A DNA stretch of 63,694 bases from Acidimicrobiales bacterium (GCA_030832455.1 JAURJB010000002.1:1-63694); one strand, 5' to 3'. Shown: positions 1-8,220, counted from the stretch's first letter. A program made the numbers and translations. The notes: generated from the sequence alone by a model not told the origin.

Positions 1-572
1 CAAATGGCAATTTCATCTTCTTCCGATTGGTAACCCATCGTGACGCGACAGACGCGGTCGTACACTGCGGCGGAAATTCGCGCCGTGCCGATGGCATCAA
101 ACGGATTCATTGCGGCCAAAATGCGAAAGTCTTTTGCCGCTGAAATTTTTCCCAAGCGCGGGATATGTAATTCCCGTTCACTCATGGCGGTGATGATCAC
201 ATTGAGAGTTTCTTCGGGAATGCGATTGATTTCTTCCACATACAGCAATGACCCATCACGCAGTGCAGTAACCAACGGGCCATCGACGAACACATCGGCG
301 CTGTAGCCATCGGTGAGCACACGAGCCGGGTCAAAGTGGCCTACTAAACGAGCAGGTGTTAATTCGGCGTTGCCCTCAACGAATGCAAAACCCACACCCA
401 TTGCTTCTGCAACTGACCGCAAAAGTGTTGATTTTCCTGTTCCGGGAGGGCCTTCGAGCAACACATGGCGACCGCCGTGTAGCGCTGCAACGACAAGTTC
501 TAATTCACGCTTACGACCGACGACAGACGCGGTTGAAGCAATGAGTACGTCGCTTGCCGACGTCGATGCCAT
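1..572 (-). CDS. MoxR-family AAA+ ATPase, 3' end cut by window edge
   Basis: About 190 N-terminal residues of an AAA+ ATPase; the gene runs off the left edge. I see Walker A GPPGTGKST at residues 41-49 and a Walker B-like LLYVEEINR, followed by a sensor segment ILAAMNPFD. The EEINR form and the missing extra domains fit the MoxR group, which act as chaperone ATPases that mature or insert cofactors into partner enzymes. The ATG at 572 lies 14 bases after the stop of the alcohol dehydrogenase gene on the same strand, so the two are probably co-transcribed. A role in maturing that dehydrogenase is inference. The family is clear; the exact subgroup is not. Confidence 0.85.
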   Translation of the reverse strand, partial: MASTSASDVLIASTASVVGRKRELELVVAALHGGRHVLLEGPPGTGKSTLLRSVAEAMGVGFAFVEGNAELTPARLVGHFDPARVLTDGYSADVFVDGPLVTALRDGSLLYVEEINRIPEETLNVIITAMSERELHIPRLGKISAAKDFRILAAMNPFDAIGTARISAAVYDRVCRVTMGYQSEEDEIAI

Positions 573-586
573 CTCTGGTGAACTAA

Positions 587-1699
587 CTAGTCGAACTTGA
601 TGACGCCACGGATGTTTTCACCGTCACGCATTGCTCGGTATCCCTCATTGATGTCACTCAGTGCGTATTCCTTTGTGACAAGACCATCGAGGTCAAGCTG
701 ACCTTCGCGATAGAGACCCATCAACTTTGGAATATCAGAGCGAGGGTTACCCGAACCGAACAATGAACCGACCAACTGCTTTTCCATCAGCGTCAAATCA
801 AGCAAGCTCATACCTGCGCCAAACTCAGTTGCTGGGTGAATATTGGTGACTACTACACGGCCACGCTTTGCGGTGAGTGCCATGGCTTCGTGAATGATTG
901 CGCCGTTGCCAACGCCCATTGTCATGATCACCTTGTTGGCCATGGTTCCCCATGTGAGTTCCTGCAGCATGGGCAAAGCCTCTGCCATCGAACTTGCTGT
1001 ATGTGTTGCACCAAACTCCATTGCTTTTTCACGCTTGAACTCGACTGGATCAATGGCGATGATGCGCTTGGCACCTGCAATGCGTGCACCCTGAACAGCG
1101 TTTGCACCAATGCCACCAACTCCAACAACAACAACCGTGTCGCCAGGCGTTACTTCGGCAGCGTAAACACTTGAGCCCCAACCAGTAACCACACCGCAGC
1201 CGAGTAGACATGCGCGATCAAGTGGAACGTCTTTTTCAATCTTGATGCAACTGGACTCATGAACCACGGTGTGTTCGGCAAACGTGCCCAATAAGCACAT
1301 GATGCCCACATCCTTGCCGCCAGCATGGTGACGTGACGTCTGATCACTGATTTGTTTTCCTGTTGCCATGTATGCACCAAGGTCGCACAAGTTTTGGTGA
1401 CCGGTGCTGCAACTTACGCAGCGTCCACATGATGGAATGAAACCAAACACCACGTGATCGCCAGGAGCAAGCCAACTGACGTTGGAGCCCACCTGCTGTA
1501 CGACACCGGCGCCCTCATGTCCACCGATGATCGGCAATTCAAATGGCAAGTCACCGGTAACAAGATGCTCATCGCTATGGCACATCCCTGATGCGGCCAT
1601 TTTTACTAACACTTCATTTGGACCTGGCGCATCGAGTTCGATTTCTTCAATTGTCCATGGAGCATTCAACTCCCACAACACTGCTGCCTTCGTCTTCAC
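587..1699 (-). CDS. NDMA-dependent (mycofactocin-associated) zinc alcohol dehydrogenase
   Basis: A 370-residue medium-chain zinc alcohol dehydrogenase. The catalytic zinc site is visible as GMCHSDEH (C40) and GGHEGAG (H61/E62); a structural zinc lobe is CGRCVSC plus a later Cys; the Rossmann motif is GVGGIGANA. The opening KTKAAVLWELNAPW and overall pattern match the actinobacterial class whose tightly bound nicotinamide is re-oxidised by NDMA in vitro and, in vivo, is thought to depend on mycofactocin. I chose GTG at 1699 because GAGGGGGTCAGG sits just upstream; a longer TTG start at 1744 is possible but adds residues that look unconserved. It is divergent from mftA, which supports the cofactor-client link. 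Substrate unknown. Confidence 0.9.
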   Translation of the reverse strand: MKTKAAVLWELNAPWTIEEIELDAPGPNEVLVKMAASGMCHSDEHLVTGDLPFELPIIGGHEGAGVVQQVGSNVSWLAPGDHVVFGFIPSCGRCVSCSTGHQNLCDLGAYMATGKQISDQTSRHHAGGKDVGIMCLLGTFAEHTVVHESSCIKIEKDVPLDRACLLGCGVVTGWGSSVYAAEVTPGDTVVVVGVGGIGANAVQGARIAGAKRIIAIDPVEFKREKAMEFGATHTASSMAEALPMLQELTWGTMANKVIMTMGVGNGAIIHEAMALTAKRGRVVVTNIHPATEFGAGMSLLDLTLMEKQLVGSLFGSGNPRSDIPKLMGLYREGQLDLDGLVTKEYALSDINEGYRAMRDGENIRGVIKFD

Positions 1700-1806
1700 C
1701 CTGACCCCCTCATTCGGAAAGCGTGGCGCACCCTGCGCCAGCAAGTAACTAGACCTATTGTTGCCCAGTACCCCACGCTGACGCTACCCCGAGCGCCCCG
1801 CCTGAG

Positions 1807-1812
1807 TACTGT
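1807..1812 (+). promoter_or_regulatory. Candidate -10 element (TACTGT) for mftA
   Basis: TACTGT fits TANNNT and ends 8 bases before the mftA ATG, which would give a leaderless or nearly leaderless transcript. It overlaps the right half (GTACTG) of a widely spaced inverted repeat whose left half CAGTAC is at 1766-1771, inside the region shared with the divergent alcohol dehydrogenase gene. Confidence 0.35.
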
Positions 1813-1820
1813 GGGGAGTG

Positions 1821-1970
1821 ATGGACACCACAGCACCTCTTCCCGTTGACTCCGCTCAGGCCCAAACTGCAAGCCACAACAGCGATTCCTCGGCTCCACA
1901 AACCCCACACATCGTTGAAGAACTCCTGGTTGAGGAAATTTCAATCGACGGCATGTGCGGCGTCTACTAA
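1821..1970 (+). CDS. mftA: Mycofactocin precursor peptide MftA
   Basis: A 49-residue peptide absent from simple long-ORF lists. Its C-terminus EEISIDGMCGVY matches the hallmark end of MftA (acidic stretch, then IDGMCGVY). In the known pathway MftC oxidatively decarboxylates the terminal Tyr and crosslinks it to the preceding Val, and MftE then releases the Val-Tyr-derived AHDP. The 30-residue leader is Ser/Thr/Ala-rich and ends in PHIVEELLVEE, the likely MftB recognition segment. ATG at 1821 is preferred; GTG at 1818 is the only other start after the in-frame stop at 1803. mftB follows after 17 bases. The identification is strong because of the C-terminal motif plus mftB and mftC next door. 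Confidence 0.95.
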   Translation: MDTTAPLPVDSAQAQTASHNSDSSAPQTPHIVEELLVEEISIDGMCGVY

Positions 1971-1987
1971 CCAGCAGTTACCTCACT

Positions 1988-2257
1988 ATGTCGGTCACCT
2001 TGGAGTCAGCGTGTGAGTTGCATCCCCAAGTTTCGATTCGTCCCGAACCTTTTGGTGCCCTTGCCTATCACTACGGCAATCGCAAACTCGTTTTCTTGAA
2101 ACACCCTGACGTTGTCGCCGTGCTTCAAGATGTTGCGTCATATGACTCCGTGGCCGACACCCTCCGCGCTCATCATGTTGCCCCCGAACGCTGGGATGCA
2201 TTCATCAGCGCGCTTAGTTCACTCGAAACATCGGAGATCCTTCGTGTCCGTCAGTAA
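1988..2257 (+). CDS. mftB: Mycofactocin peptide chaperone MftB (PqqD-like)
   Basis: An 89-residue protein with the MftB pattern HPQVSIRPEPFGALAYHYG near the start and a helical C-terminal half ending in EILRVRQ. MftB is a PqqD-like winged-helix protein that binds the MftA leader and presents it to the radical SAM enzyme MftC. I use ATG at 1988; a GTG at 1955 would place 11 residues over the end of mftA in another frame and is unlikely. The gene overlaps mftC by 14 bases, so translation of the chaperone and its enzyme is probably coupled. Confidence 0.92.
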   Translation: MSVTLESACELHPQVSIRPEPFGALAYHYGNRKLVFLKHPDVVAVLQDVASYDSVADTLRAHHVAPERWDAFISALSSLETSEILRVRQ

Positions 2258-3365
2258 TCTCACCACGCAACTCAAAGGCGGGCTTGATGCCCCAATCTGT
2301 CTGACTTGGGAACTCACCTACGCATGCAACTTGCAATGCATTCACTGTTTGTCAAGTAGCGGCCGTCGCGATCCGCGCGAACTCGACACTACGCAAGTGA
2401 AAAGTGTGCTCGATCAACTTCGTGACTTGCAGGTGTTCTATATCAACATCGGTGGTGGCGAACCGATGATTCGCAAAGACTTCTTCGAAATCCTCGAACA
2501 CGCCGAACACAACAATATTGGTGTCAAGTTTTCGACAAATGGCACGTACATCACCGCAGACAACGCTCGTCGTCTTGCAGCAATGAACTACCTCGACATC
2601 CAGATCAGTATGGATGGTGCCGATCGCGCAACTAACGACGCGGTGCGTGGTGAAGGTTCATTTGATACGTCAATTGCTGCAATGAACTTTTTGCGCGATG
2701 CAAATTTTGGGCAATTCAAAATTTCAGTGGTCATGACGCGACACAATGTGAGCCAGTTGGACGACTTCAAAAAACTCGCAGATAGCTACGGTGCACAACT
2801 GCGAATCACACGTCTACGTCCCGCAGGTCGTGGTGCAGATACATGGAATGAGTTGCATCCCACCCAAGCACAGCAACGCGAAATTTATGATTGGCTCATT
2901 GCGCATGGCGACAACGTATTGACCGGAGATTCGTTCTTTCATCTCAATGCATTCGGTGAATCGCTCCCAGGATTAAACCTGTGCGGCGCCGGACGCGTGG
3001 TGTGTCTGATCGACCCAATTGGCGATGTCTATGCCTGCCCATTTGTGATTCACGACCAGTTCAAGGCCGGTTCGGTTCTTGATGAGGGCGGCTTCGCACG
3101 TGTATGGCGCGAAAGCGACCTCTTCCTTTCACTTCGCGAACCAGAATCGGCTGGCGCGTGCACATCATGTGGAAATTACGATTCGTGTCAAGGTGGCTGC
3201 ATGGCTGCCAAATTCTTTACCGGATTGCCACTTGATGGACCCGACCCCGAATGTGTCATTGGAGCGGGTGAATCACTCCTCAAGAGTGCAACCGTGACAC
3301 TCATTCCAAAGCCAAGCATGGATCATTCGCGTAAAGTTTCGATCGCTACCGGGGGGCACGCGTAA
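2244..3365 (+). CDS. mftC: Mycofactocin radical SAM maturase MftC
   Basis: A 373-residue radical SAM/SPASM enzyme. The SAM cluster motif is CNLQCIHC (C28, C32, C35), followed by the GGGEPMIR loop. The SPASM region has Cys in NLCGAG, VVCLID and YACPF, then CTSCGNYDSCQGGC near the end, enough for two auxiliary iron-sulfur clusters. MftC decarboxylates and crosslinks the Val-Tyr end of MftA. The start is GTG at 2244, with GGAG seven bases upstream and a 14-base overlap with mftB; an upstream ATG at 2112 would run through mftB out of frame. Its stop overlaps the next gene as TAATG. Confidence 0.95.
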   Translation: MSVSNLTTQLKGGLDAPICLTWELTYACNLQCIHCLSSSGRRDPRELDTTQVKSVLDQLRDLQVFYINIGGGEPMIRKDFFEILEHAEHNNIGVKFSTNGTYITADNARRLAAMNYLDIQISMDGADRATNDAVRGEGSFDTSIAAMNFLRDANFGQFKISVVMTRHNVSQLDDFKKLADSYGAQLRITRLRPAGRGADTWNELHPTQAQQREIYDWLIAHGDNVLTGDSFFHLNAFGESLPGLNLCGAGRVVCLIDPIGDVYACPFVIHDQFKAGSVLDEGGFARVWRESDLFLSLREPESAGACTSCGNYDSCQGGCMAAKFFTGLPLDGPDPECVIGAGESLLKSATVTLIPKPSMDHSRKVSIATGGHA

Positions 3366-4003
3366 TGGATTTTTCACTAAATGGAGTTGAACCGCTATAT
3401 GTCGCAGGTGCACTTATCGTGTCGTACTTTCTCGGCACATTTCCCAGTGCGCTCATTGTCGCAAAGCGCGGTGGTGTTGATGTCACTTCCGAAGGATCGC
3501 GCAACCCTGGCACATCAAACGTGGTGCGTTTGCTTGGCTGGAAATACGGACTTGTCGTCTTCGTTGCAGATGTGCTGAAGGGTTCGGCAGCAGTAAGAAT
3601 CGCGTATTACCTAACACATCAATACGGCGACAATCTCAACGTCTCTTATCTTGCTTACGCCTGTGCATATGCAGCAGTAATTGGCCACACATTTCCTGTA
3701 ACACGCGGATTTCATGGCGGTAAAGGTGTTGCGACTGGTGGCGGGACAATGTTCGTTTTATACCCGCTAATGAGTCTTGTGTTATGTCTTTCATGGTTTG
3801 TTCTGCGCAAACTCACCGGAAAATCTGCAATCGCATCGCTGATTATCACGATTGCTGTTCCGGTTTATGTTGTCGCCACAGTTGGATTTGGCCAACCTGA
3901 CTCATGGCAGATACTGGCTGTGCTTGGCCTCGTTGGACTCATCATCATTCGTCACCTGCCAAATATTCGCCGTATCCGTTCACACGAAGAACTTGCTGCT
4001 TAA
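3365..4003 (+). CDS. plsY: PlsY-like glycerol-3-phosphate acyltransferase inside the mycofactocin operon
   Basis: A 212-residue polytopic membrane protein with two PlsY signatures: GSRNPGTSNVVR (about residues 46-57) and GFHGGKGVATGGG (about 118-130). PlsY transfers the acyl group of acyl-phosphate to glycerol-3-phosphate in the inner membrane. The ATG at 3365 overlaps the mftC stop by one base (TAATG), so it is translationally coupled to the maturase. An acyltransferase is not one of the standard mycofactocin proteins. It may be the organism's ordinary PlsY that drifted into the operon, or a paralogue acting on a mycofactocin-related glycolipid; the sequence alone cannot tell. Confidence 0.85.
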   Translation: MDFSLNGVEPLYVAGALIVSYFLGTFPSALIVAKRGGVDVTSEGSRNPGTSNVVRLLGWKYGLVVFVADVLKGSAAVRIAYYLTHQYGDNLNVSYLAYACAYAAVIGHTFPVTRGFHGGKGVATGGGTMFVLYPLMSLVLCLSWFVLRKLTGKSAIASLIITIAVPVYVVATVGFGQPDSWQILAVLGLVGLIIIRHLPNIRRIRSHEELAA

Positions 4004-4018
4004 ACATCTGCTCAACTG

Positions 4019-4639
4019 ATGAACATACTCTCGCTAATTAACGATTTGTTTAGCGAGTTAAAACAATTTTCTGATTCGTATTGGTTCTACATCATCATCT
4101 TTTCGATTGCGACGCTTGATTCTGTCTTTCCAATTGTTCCCAGCGAAACTCTGGTGATCATTGGAGGTGTCAGCGCCGGAACTGGCGACCTATCGCTCGC
4201 ACTCGTGATGGGATCAGCATTTGGAGGAGCATTCGTCGGTGACCACATGTCGTACTTTCTTGGTCGACGTGCAAGCCACTTCATCACACGTCGCTATGAA
4301 CGAACAGAAAAAGGTAAACGCCGACTTGCAAGTGTGATTCATCAAATTCACGAACGCGGCGGCTTGCTCCTGATAACGGCGCGATTCGTTCCTGGTGGTC
4401 GCACCATCCTCACCCTGTCATGCGGTATCACTCAACAGGAACGCAAGTGGTTTACCGGATGGATAATCGCGGCCGCAGCAATTTGGTCTACATATGCATC
4501 GCTCCTTGGTTTCATTGGCGGGAAAACCTTTGAAGACAACCACGCACTCGCATTTCTTTTTGCTTTCGGTCTCGCAATTAGCGTGACGGGAGTGATTGAA
4601 CTTGCACGTTTCATTTTGAAAAAACGCAAGTCACAATAA
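4019..4639 (+). CDS. DedA-family membrane protein inside the mycofactocin operon
   Basis: A 206-residue membrane protein of the DedA (SNARE-associated) superfamily. I see the acidic early segment IVPSETLVIIGG, the GDHMSYFLGRRA region and the diagnostic ARFVPGGRTI followed by CGITQ. DedA proteins are implicated in lipid-carrier (undecaprenyl phosphate) or phospholipid translocation and in proton-motive-force homeostasis. It lies 15 bases after plsY and three bases before mftE, all on one strand. Together with PlsY it gives the cluster a two-gene membrane-lipid module. Its link to mycofactocin is contextual only. Confidence 0.85.
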   Translation: MNILSLINDLFSELKQFSDSYWFYIIIFSIATLDSVFPIVPSETLVIIGGVSAGTGDLSLALVMGSAFGGAFVGDHMSYFLGRRASHFITRRYERTEKGKRRLASVIHQIHERGGLLLITARFVPGGRTILTLSCGITQQERKWFTGWIIAAAAIWSTYASLLGFIGGKTFEDNHALAFLFAFGLAISVTGVIELARFILKKRKSQ

Positions 4640-4642
4640 GGC

Positions 4643-5320
4643 ATGACCCACGCACCAACTTGGACAGAAGTTTCTGACAAGACCTGCGTTCTTGTCCCTG
4701 TTGGCTCGTATGAGCAGCATGGGCCACACCTACCGTTAGATACCGATACACAGATTGCCGCCTATCTGTGCGAGCGGATTTCTCTCGCCACCAAAAACAT
4801 TGTTGTTGCGCCACCCATTGGTATCAGTGCTAGTGGCGAGCACGCAGGATTTCCTGGCACATTGTCTATTGGCAACGAAGCACTTGCCACGGTTGTTGTC
4901 GAACTTGTTCGCTCATGTGATTGGGCAACAGGTGTGGTGTTGGTCAATGGTCATGGTGGCAATTTTTCGGCTGTACAACAGGCGACCACTCGATTACATG
5001 CTGAGCAACGCCGGGTTGCAAGTTGGTGGCCACAGATTAAAAACGGCGATGCTCATGCAGGCATCACAGAAACATCCATGATGCTGGCGATCAATCCAGA
5101 TGTAGTGCGTATGCCGTTAGCCGAACTTGGAAATACCACACACATCTCCGAGCTTGCGCACGAGTTAATGACTGATGGAGTACGAGCAGTTAGCCCAAAC
5201 GGAATTCTCGGTGATGCTAGAAACGCAACAGCCCATCATGGCCAGTTAGTGCTCGATGAATTGTTCACCGATCTCGCACAGTTCATTGATGCATCATGTT
5301 CTCGCTGGCACGAATCATGA
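4643..5320 (+). CDS. mftE: Mycofactocin peptidase MftE (creatininase family)
   Basis: A 225-residue creatininase-fold metallopeptidase. Metal-binding motifs are GSYEQHGPHLPLDTD (E24, H26, D33), SGEHAGFPGTL, NGHGGN and DAHAGITETS. MftE cleaves MftC-modified MftA, releasing the two-residue core AHDP that becomes the redox cofactor. It starts three bases after the DedA gene, and its TGA overlaps the mftF ATG. mftD normally stands between mftC and mftE; here PlsY and DedA occupy that place. Confidence 0.93.
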   Translation: MTHAPTWTEVSDKTCVLVPVGSYEQHGPHLPLDTDTQIAAYLCERISLATKNIVVAPPIGISASGEHAGFPGTLSIGNEALATVVVELVRSCDWATGVVLVNGHGGNFSAVQQATTRLHAEQRRVASWWPQIKNGDAHAGITETSMMLAINPDVVRMPLAELGNTTHISELAHELMTDGVRAVSPNGILGDARNATAHHGQLVLDELFTDLAQFIDASCSRWHES

Positions 5321-6711
5321 ACAGTGACCGTCGATTCATCGCTGACACATCATGGCGTAGACCAGAAAATGGCACCGTTGTCCTTGCTGGATCCCCACTC
5401 ACGCTGTTCTCGCTGTCTCAAGCAGGAAAAACTGTCGCCGAATGTATCGAGCATGGTCTGCCACTTCCCCCTGGACACGACTCACTGACCAACCGACTAA
5501 TGGATGCTGGTGCAATTCATCCGGTTCCATCTGCAAAAGACCGAGAAGTACATGGTGCACAGCACATAACGGCGGTGATCCCCGCATATATCCGCACGGC
5601 GCACGAATCTCAGGCATTGCGCTCGCTTGTTGCTCAGTGTCAACCGTTCCATTCAGTCATCGTCATTGATGACAATTCACCACATGCTCTACCCGAACTT
5701 GGTTCAACACTCGTCATCCGAAACGGTGTCAATCGAGGCCCAGCCGCTGCACGTAATGCAGGTTTGGCACGCGTCACGTCTGAATTTGTTGCCTTTTTTG
5801 ACGTCGACGTCAGCATCTCTCGCTCGACCATTGTGGATCTGCTTCCGTACTTCACAGATGAAAAAGTCGGACTTATTGCCCCACGCGTTAAGTCGCGTGC
5901 TGCATCGGATGCACTGAGTGAATACGAACTAGTTGCCAGCGTTCTTGATATGGGTTCAGATGAAGCGCGTGTCGCACCTGGTACGCGTGTGAGTTATGTT
6001 CCATCAGCAGCATGGTTGTGTCGCACATCGGCACTGCAATCAATTGATGGTTTCGATGAATCGCTACGCACTGGCGAAGATGTGGATGCCGTGTGGCGTC
6101 TACATGCTGCTGGATGGCGCGCTCGGTATCAGCCTCAATCCGTGTGCACACACTCACCTCGACAAAATGTGCAGCAGTTTGTTCAACAACGAATTTCCTA
6201 TGGTGCTTCTGCTGCACCACTTGCCCTTCGACACTCGAAAAAACTTGGTCCAGTCCGACTCAATTGGTGGCAAGCATCAACATGGTCGTTCGCGCTTCTC
6301 GGAATGCCATTTGTTGCGCTCTGCGTGGCAATAGCGGCCGCGGTGTCAACCCGCAGAAAACTCCGTGCGTTTCCACAACTTGGCAATCTCGGCACACAGC
6401 TTTCGTTTGCAGCAACCGCTACGTCGGGGCTTTCCATTGCGCGCGCACTCAGCCGAGTGTGGTGGCCAATCGGATTGATCGCTGCCGTATTTTCTCAACG
6501 ACTACGGATCATCTTTATTGCAGCAGCATTAGGTCCCGCACTGTATGAATGGTGGAAACAACGACCTCATCTTGACATTGTTCGATTCTCGCTACTCAAG
6601 ATGCTCGACAATGCCGCATATGGTACTGGCGTGTGGAAGGGAGTTGTTGCAACGCGGTCACCCGCGCCAATAATTCCTACTGTGCAGAAGTCTGCAACGA
6701 ACGAGCAGTGA
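5317..6711 (+). CDS. mftF: Mycofactocin glycosyltransferase MftF (GT2)
   Basis: A 464-residue protein: an N-terminal domain of about 85 residues (FIADTSWRR, GSPLTLFSLSQAG) that looks PqqD-like, a GT2 domain with ITAVIPAY, VIDDNS, the DVD motif in AFFDVDVS and RTGEDVDAVWRL, then hydrophobic C-terminal segments. MftF adds beta-1,4-glucose units to premycofactocin. I choose ATG at 5317, which gives an ATGA overlap with mftE, over an earlier TTG-type start at 5296. Its 3' end overlaps the convergent DUF4395 gene by 35 bases. Confidence 0.92.
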   Translation: MNSDRRFIADTSWRRPENGTVVLAGSPLTLFSLSQAGKTVAECIEHGLPLPPGHDSLTNRLMDAGAIHPVPSAKDREVHGAQHITAVIPAYIRTAHESQALRSLVAQCQPFHSVIVIDDNSPHALPELGSTLVIRNGVNRGPAAARNAGLARVTSEFVAFFDVDVSISRSTIVDLLPYFTDEKVGLIAPRVKSRAASDALSEYELVASVLDMGSDEARVAPGTRVSYVPSAAWLCRTSALQSIDGFDESLRTGEDVDAVWRLHAAGWRARYQPQSVCTHSPRQNVQQFVQQRISYGASAAPLALRHSKKLGPVRLNWWQASTWSFALLGMPFVALCVAIAAAVSTRRKLRAFPQLGNLGTQLSFAATATSGLSIARALSRVWWPIGLIAAVFSQRLRIIFIAAALGPALYEWWKQRPHLDIVRFSLLKMLDNAAYGTGVWKGVVATRSPAPIIPTVQKSATNEQ

Positions 6712-7174
6712 AGTTGTTGCACTCTTCGCACACTGCTTCAGGAATAACACCGATTTTCATCAGCAACCCAAAGCCAATGCAGCCAAGACAGACTGCAAAC
6801 GCACTTTCAAGAAACGCTGCCACGACCAACAGTGCAATCACTACTTGTGCCGCACCTGTCGCACCAAGCACAAACAGCACTGATGCAGTGATAGTAAAGG
6901 CTGCACCAACACCCTGAGCAAAACGCTTAGGTGGTCCAGGTACGAATCGGTGTTCACATGACAAACGAGGCGTGAGCACTTGTGTGGCTAAACGACCAAG
7001 TGGACTGAGCTTGGGGCCGGCGAGCACTCGTGCAATGAATCCGTATGTCAGTGGAAGCAACACCCAACCGTTCCCCGAAAGAACGAACGAAATACCCATG
7101 ATCACTGCCCCACCAGCAACAATGCGTGCAGACGTTTCGTTAACAGGGTTAGGAAAACTAAAGAACTTCGACAT
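6677..7174 (-). CDS. DUF4395 membrane protein
   Basis: A 165-residue protein with several hydrophobic helices. The pattern VNETSARIVAGG at the start, SPLGRLATQVLTPRL in the middle, PPKRFAQGVG and the C-terminal AFLESAFAVCLGC with a second CEEC motif matches DUF4395, a small actinobacterial membrane family of unknown role that often sits near thioredoxin-like or sulfur-transfer proteins. The CLGC and CEEC pairs could bind metal or do thiol chemistry (inference). ATG at 7174 is preferred to a TTG two codons earlier. No obvious operon partner; it converges on mftF. Confidence 0.75.
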   Translation of the reverse strand: MSKFFSFPNPVNETSARIVAGGAVIMGISFVLSGNGWVLLPLTYGFIARVLAGPKLSPLGRLATQVLTPRLSCEHRFVPGPPKRFAQGVGAAFTITASVLFVLGATGAAQVVIALLVVAAFLESAFAVCLGCIGFGLLMKIGVIPEAVCEECNNFTARSLQTSAQ

Positions 7175-7269
7175 GCCCAAAGCCTAAAGGGCAATTGTTG
7201 ACTTAACAAGTCGGCTTTTGAGATCGAGAGCCCTCGTTGCCGTAAATCCTTCAGATACCGTCATATTCA

Positions 7270-8220
7270 ATGACGTTGCGCCTCACAGTCGATCGCCAGG
7301 CATGGCTAGATCATGTCCGCACCACGGCTGGCGAGCACGGGGCTACCCTGCCCGTTGTCAAGGGCAATGGCTATGGCTTCGGCAGACCCATCCTTCTTGA
7401 GCAGGCTGGCACGATCTCTGATCATGTTGCAGTGGGAACGGTGTTTGAGGCAACAGATGTGCCAACAACGCTTACTCCTGTCGTACTCACTCCCGTTGGC
7501 GATTCCATACCCAACACACTTTCGCCACACGCAATTCTCACCGTTGGCTCCCAAGCACACGTCGCAACACTGAACAAGCACGGATGGCGCGGCAATGTTG
7601 TCGTCAAGTTGCAATCCACCATGCAACGATTTGGAGCACCAGCGACAGAGCTTGCGACAATCAAACATGCATGCGCTCAGGCTTCGCTCAACATCGTTGG
7701 CTGGTCAATTCACCCACCACTGAGCCCATCTGGCGAAGATCGAAGCGGTGAAGTCTCGTGTTGGATGGAATTGCTGCATGACTCGCTACCGATTTTTGTC
7801 AGCCATCTCACTGGTGCACAGATGTCGACATTGCGAACACAGTTTCCACAGCGACAGTTTGTTTCGCGCATCGGCACCGCATTGTGGCTTGGCGACAAAT
7901 CAATGATTCGCTTATCAACCGAAGTGCTCGACCTGCATCGAGTCGAGGGCGGAACAGCCGGTTACCGATCGGCGCCATTAAACGGCAATGGGCACATTGT
8001 TGTCGTAGGTGCTGGCACAGCACATGGTGTGTACGAGATACCCCAAGTCGGTAGCCCGTTTCATTTTGCACAACAGCGACTACAACTTGTTGAGCATCCA
8101 TACATGCACTCGAGCATGCTGTTTATCCCTGATGGAGATCTGGTTCCACGCGTTGGTGACGCGATTGATGTTCAGCAAGCCATGACCCGCGTTTTCCCCG
8201 ACAACATCACGTGGATGTAA
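7270..8220 (+). CDS. Diverged alanine-racemase-family PLP protein
   Basis: A 316-residue protein related to fold-III alanine racemase. VVKGNGYGFGR (K31) corresponds to the PLP-lysine motif VVKANAYGHG, and GGTAGYRS corresponds to the region of the second catalytic Tyr. It is shorter than typical Alr (about 360-380) and lacks the usual GYADG motif, having GAGTAHGV instead. So it may racemise a different substrate, act as a PLP-binding homologue, or have lost activity. The next gene starts inside its last codons (10-base overlap), so the two are likely made together. Confidence 0.7.
   Translation: MTLRLTVDRQAWLDHVRTTAGEHGATLPVVKGNGYGFGRPILLEQAGTISDHVAVGTVFEATDVPTTLTPVVLTPVGDSIPNTLSPHAILTVGSQAHVATLNKHGWRGNVVVKLQSTMQRFGAPATELATIKHACAQASLNIVGWSIHPPLSPSGEDRSGEVSCWMELLHDSLPIFVSHLTGAQMSTLRTQFPQRQFVSRIGTALWLGDKSMIRLSTEVLDLHRVEGGTAGYRSAPLNGNGHIVVVGAGTAHGVYEIPQVGSPFHFAQQRLQLVEHPYMHSSMLFIPDGDLVPRVGDAIDVQQAMTRVFPDNITWM

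Noticed and set aside
836-1380. Open reading frames on the opposite strand of the alcohol dehydrogenase
   Set aside because: Cys- and Asn-rich shadow frames with no family features; the dehydrogenase frame explains the region.
2112-2243. Longer mftC start at ATG 2112
   Set aside because: The extra residues run through mftB out of frame, with no family similarity; GTG 2244 has GGAG seven bases upstream.
1955-2257. Longer mftB reading frame starting at GTG 1955
   Set aside because: It would overlap the end of mftA in another frame; ATG 1988 gives the usual MftB N-terminus.
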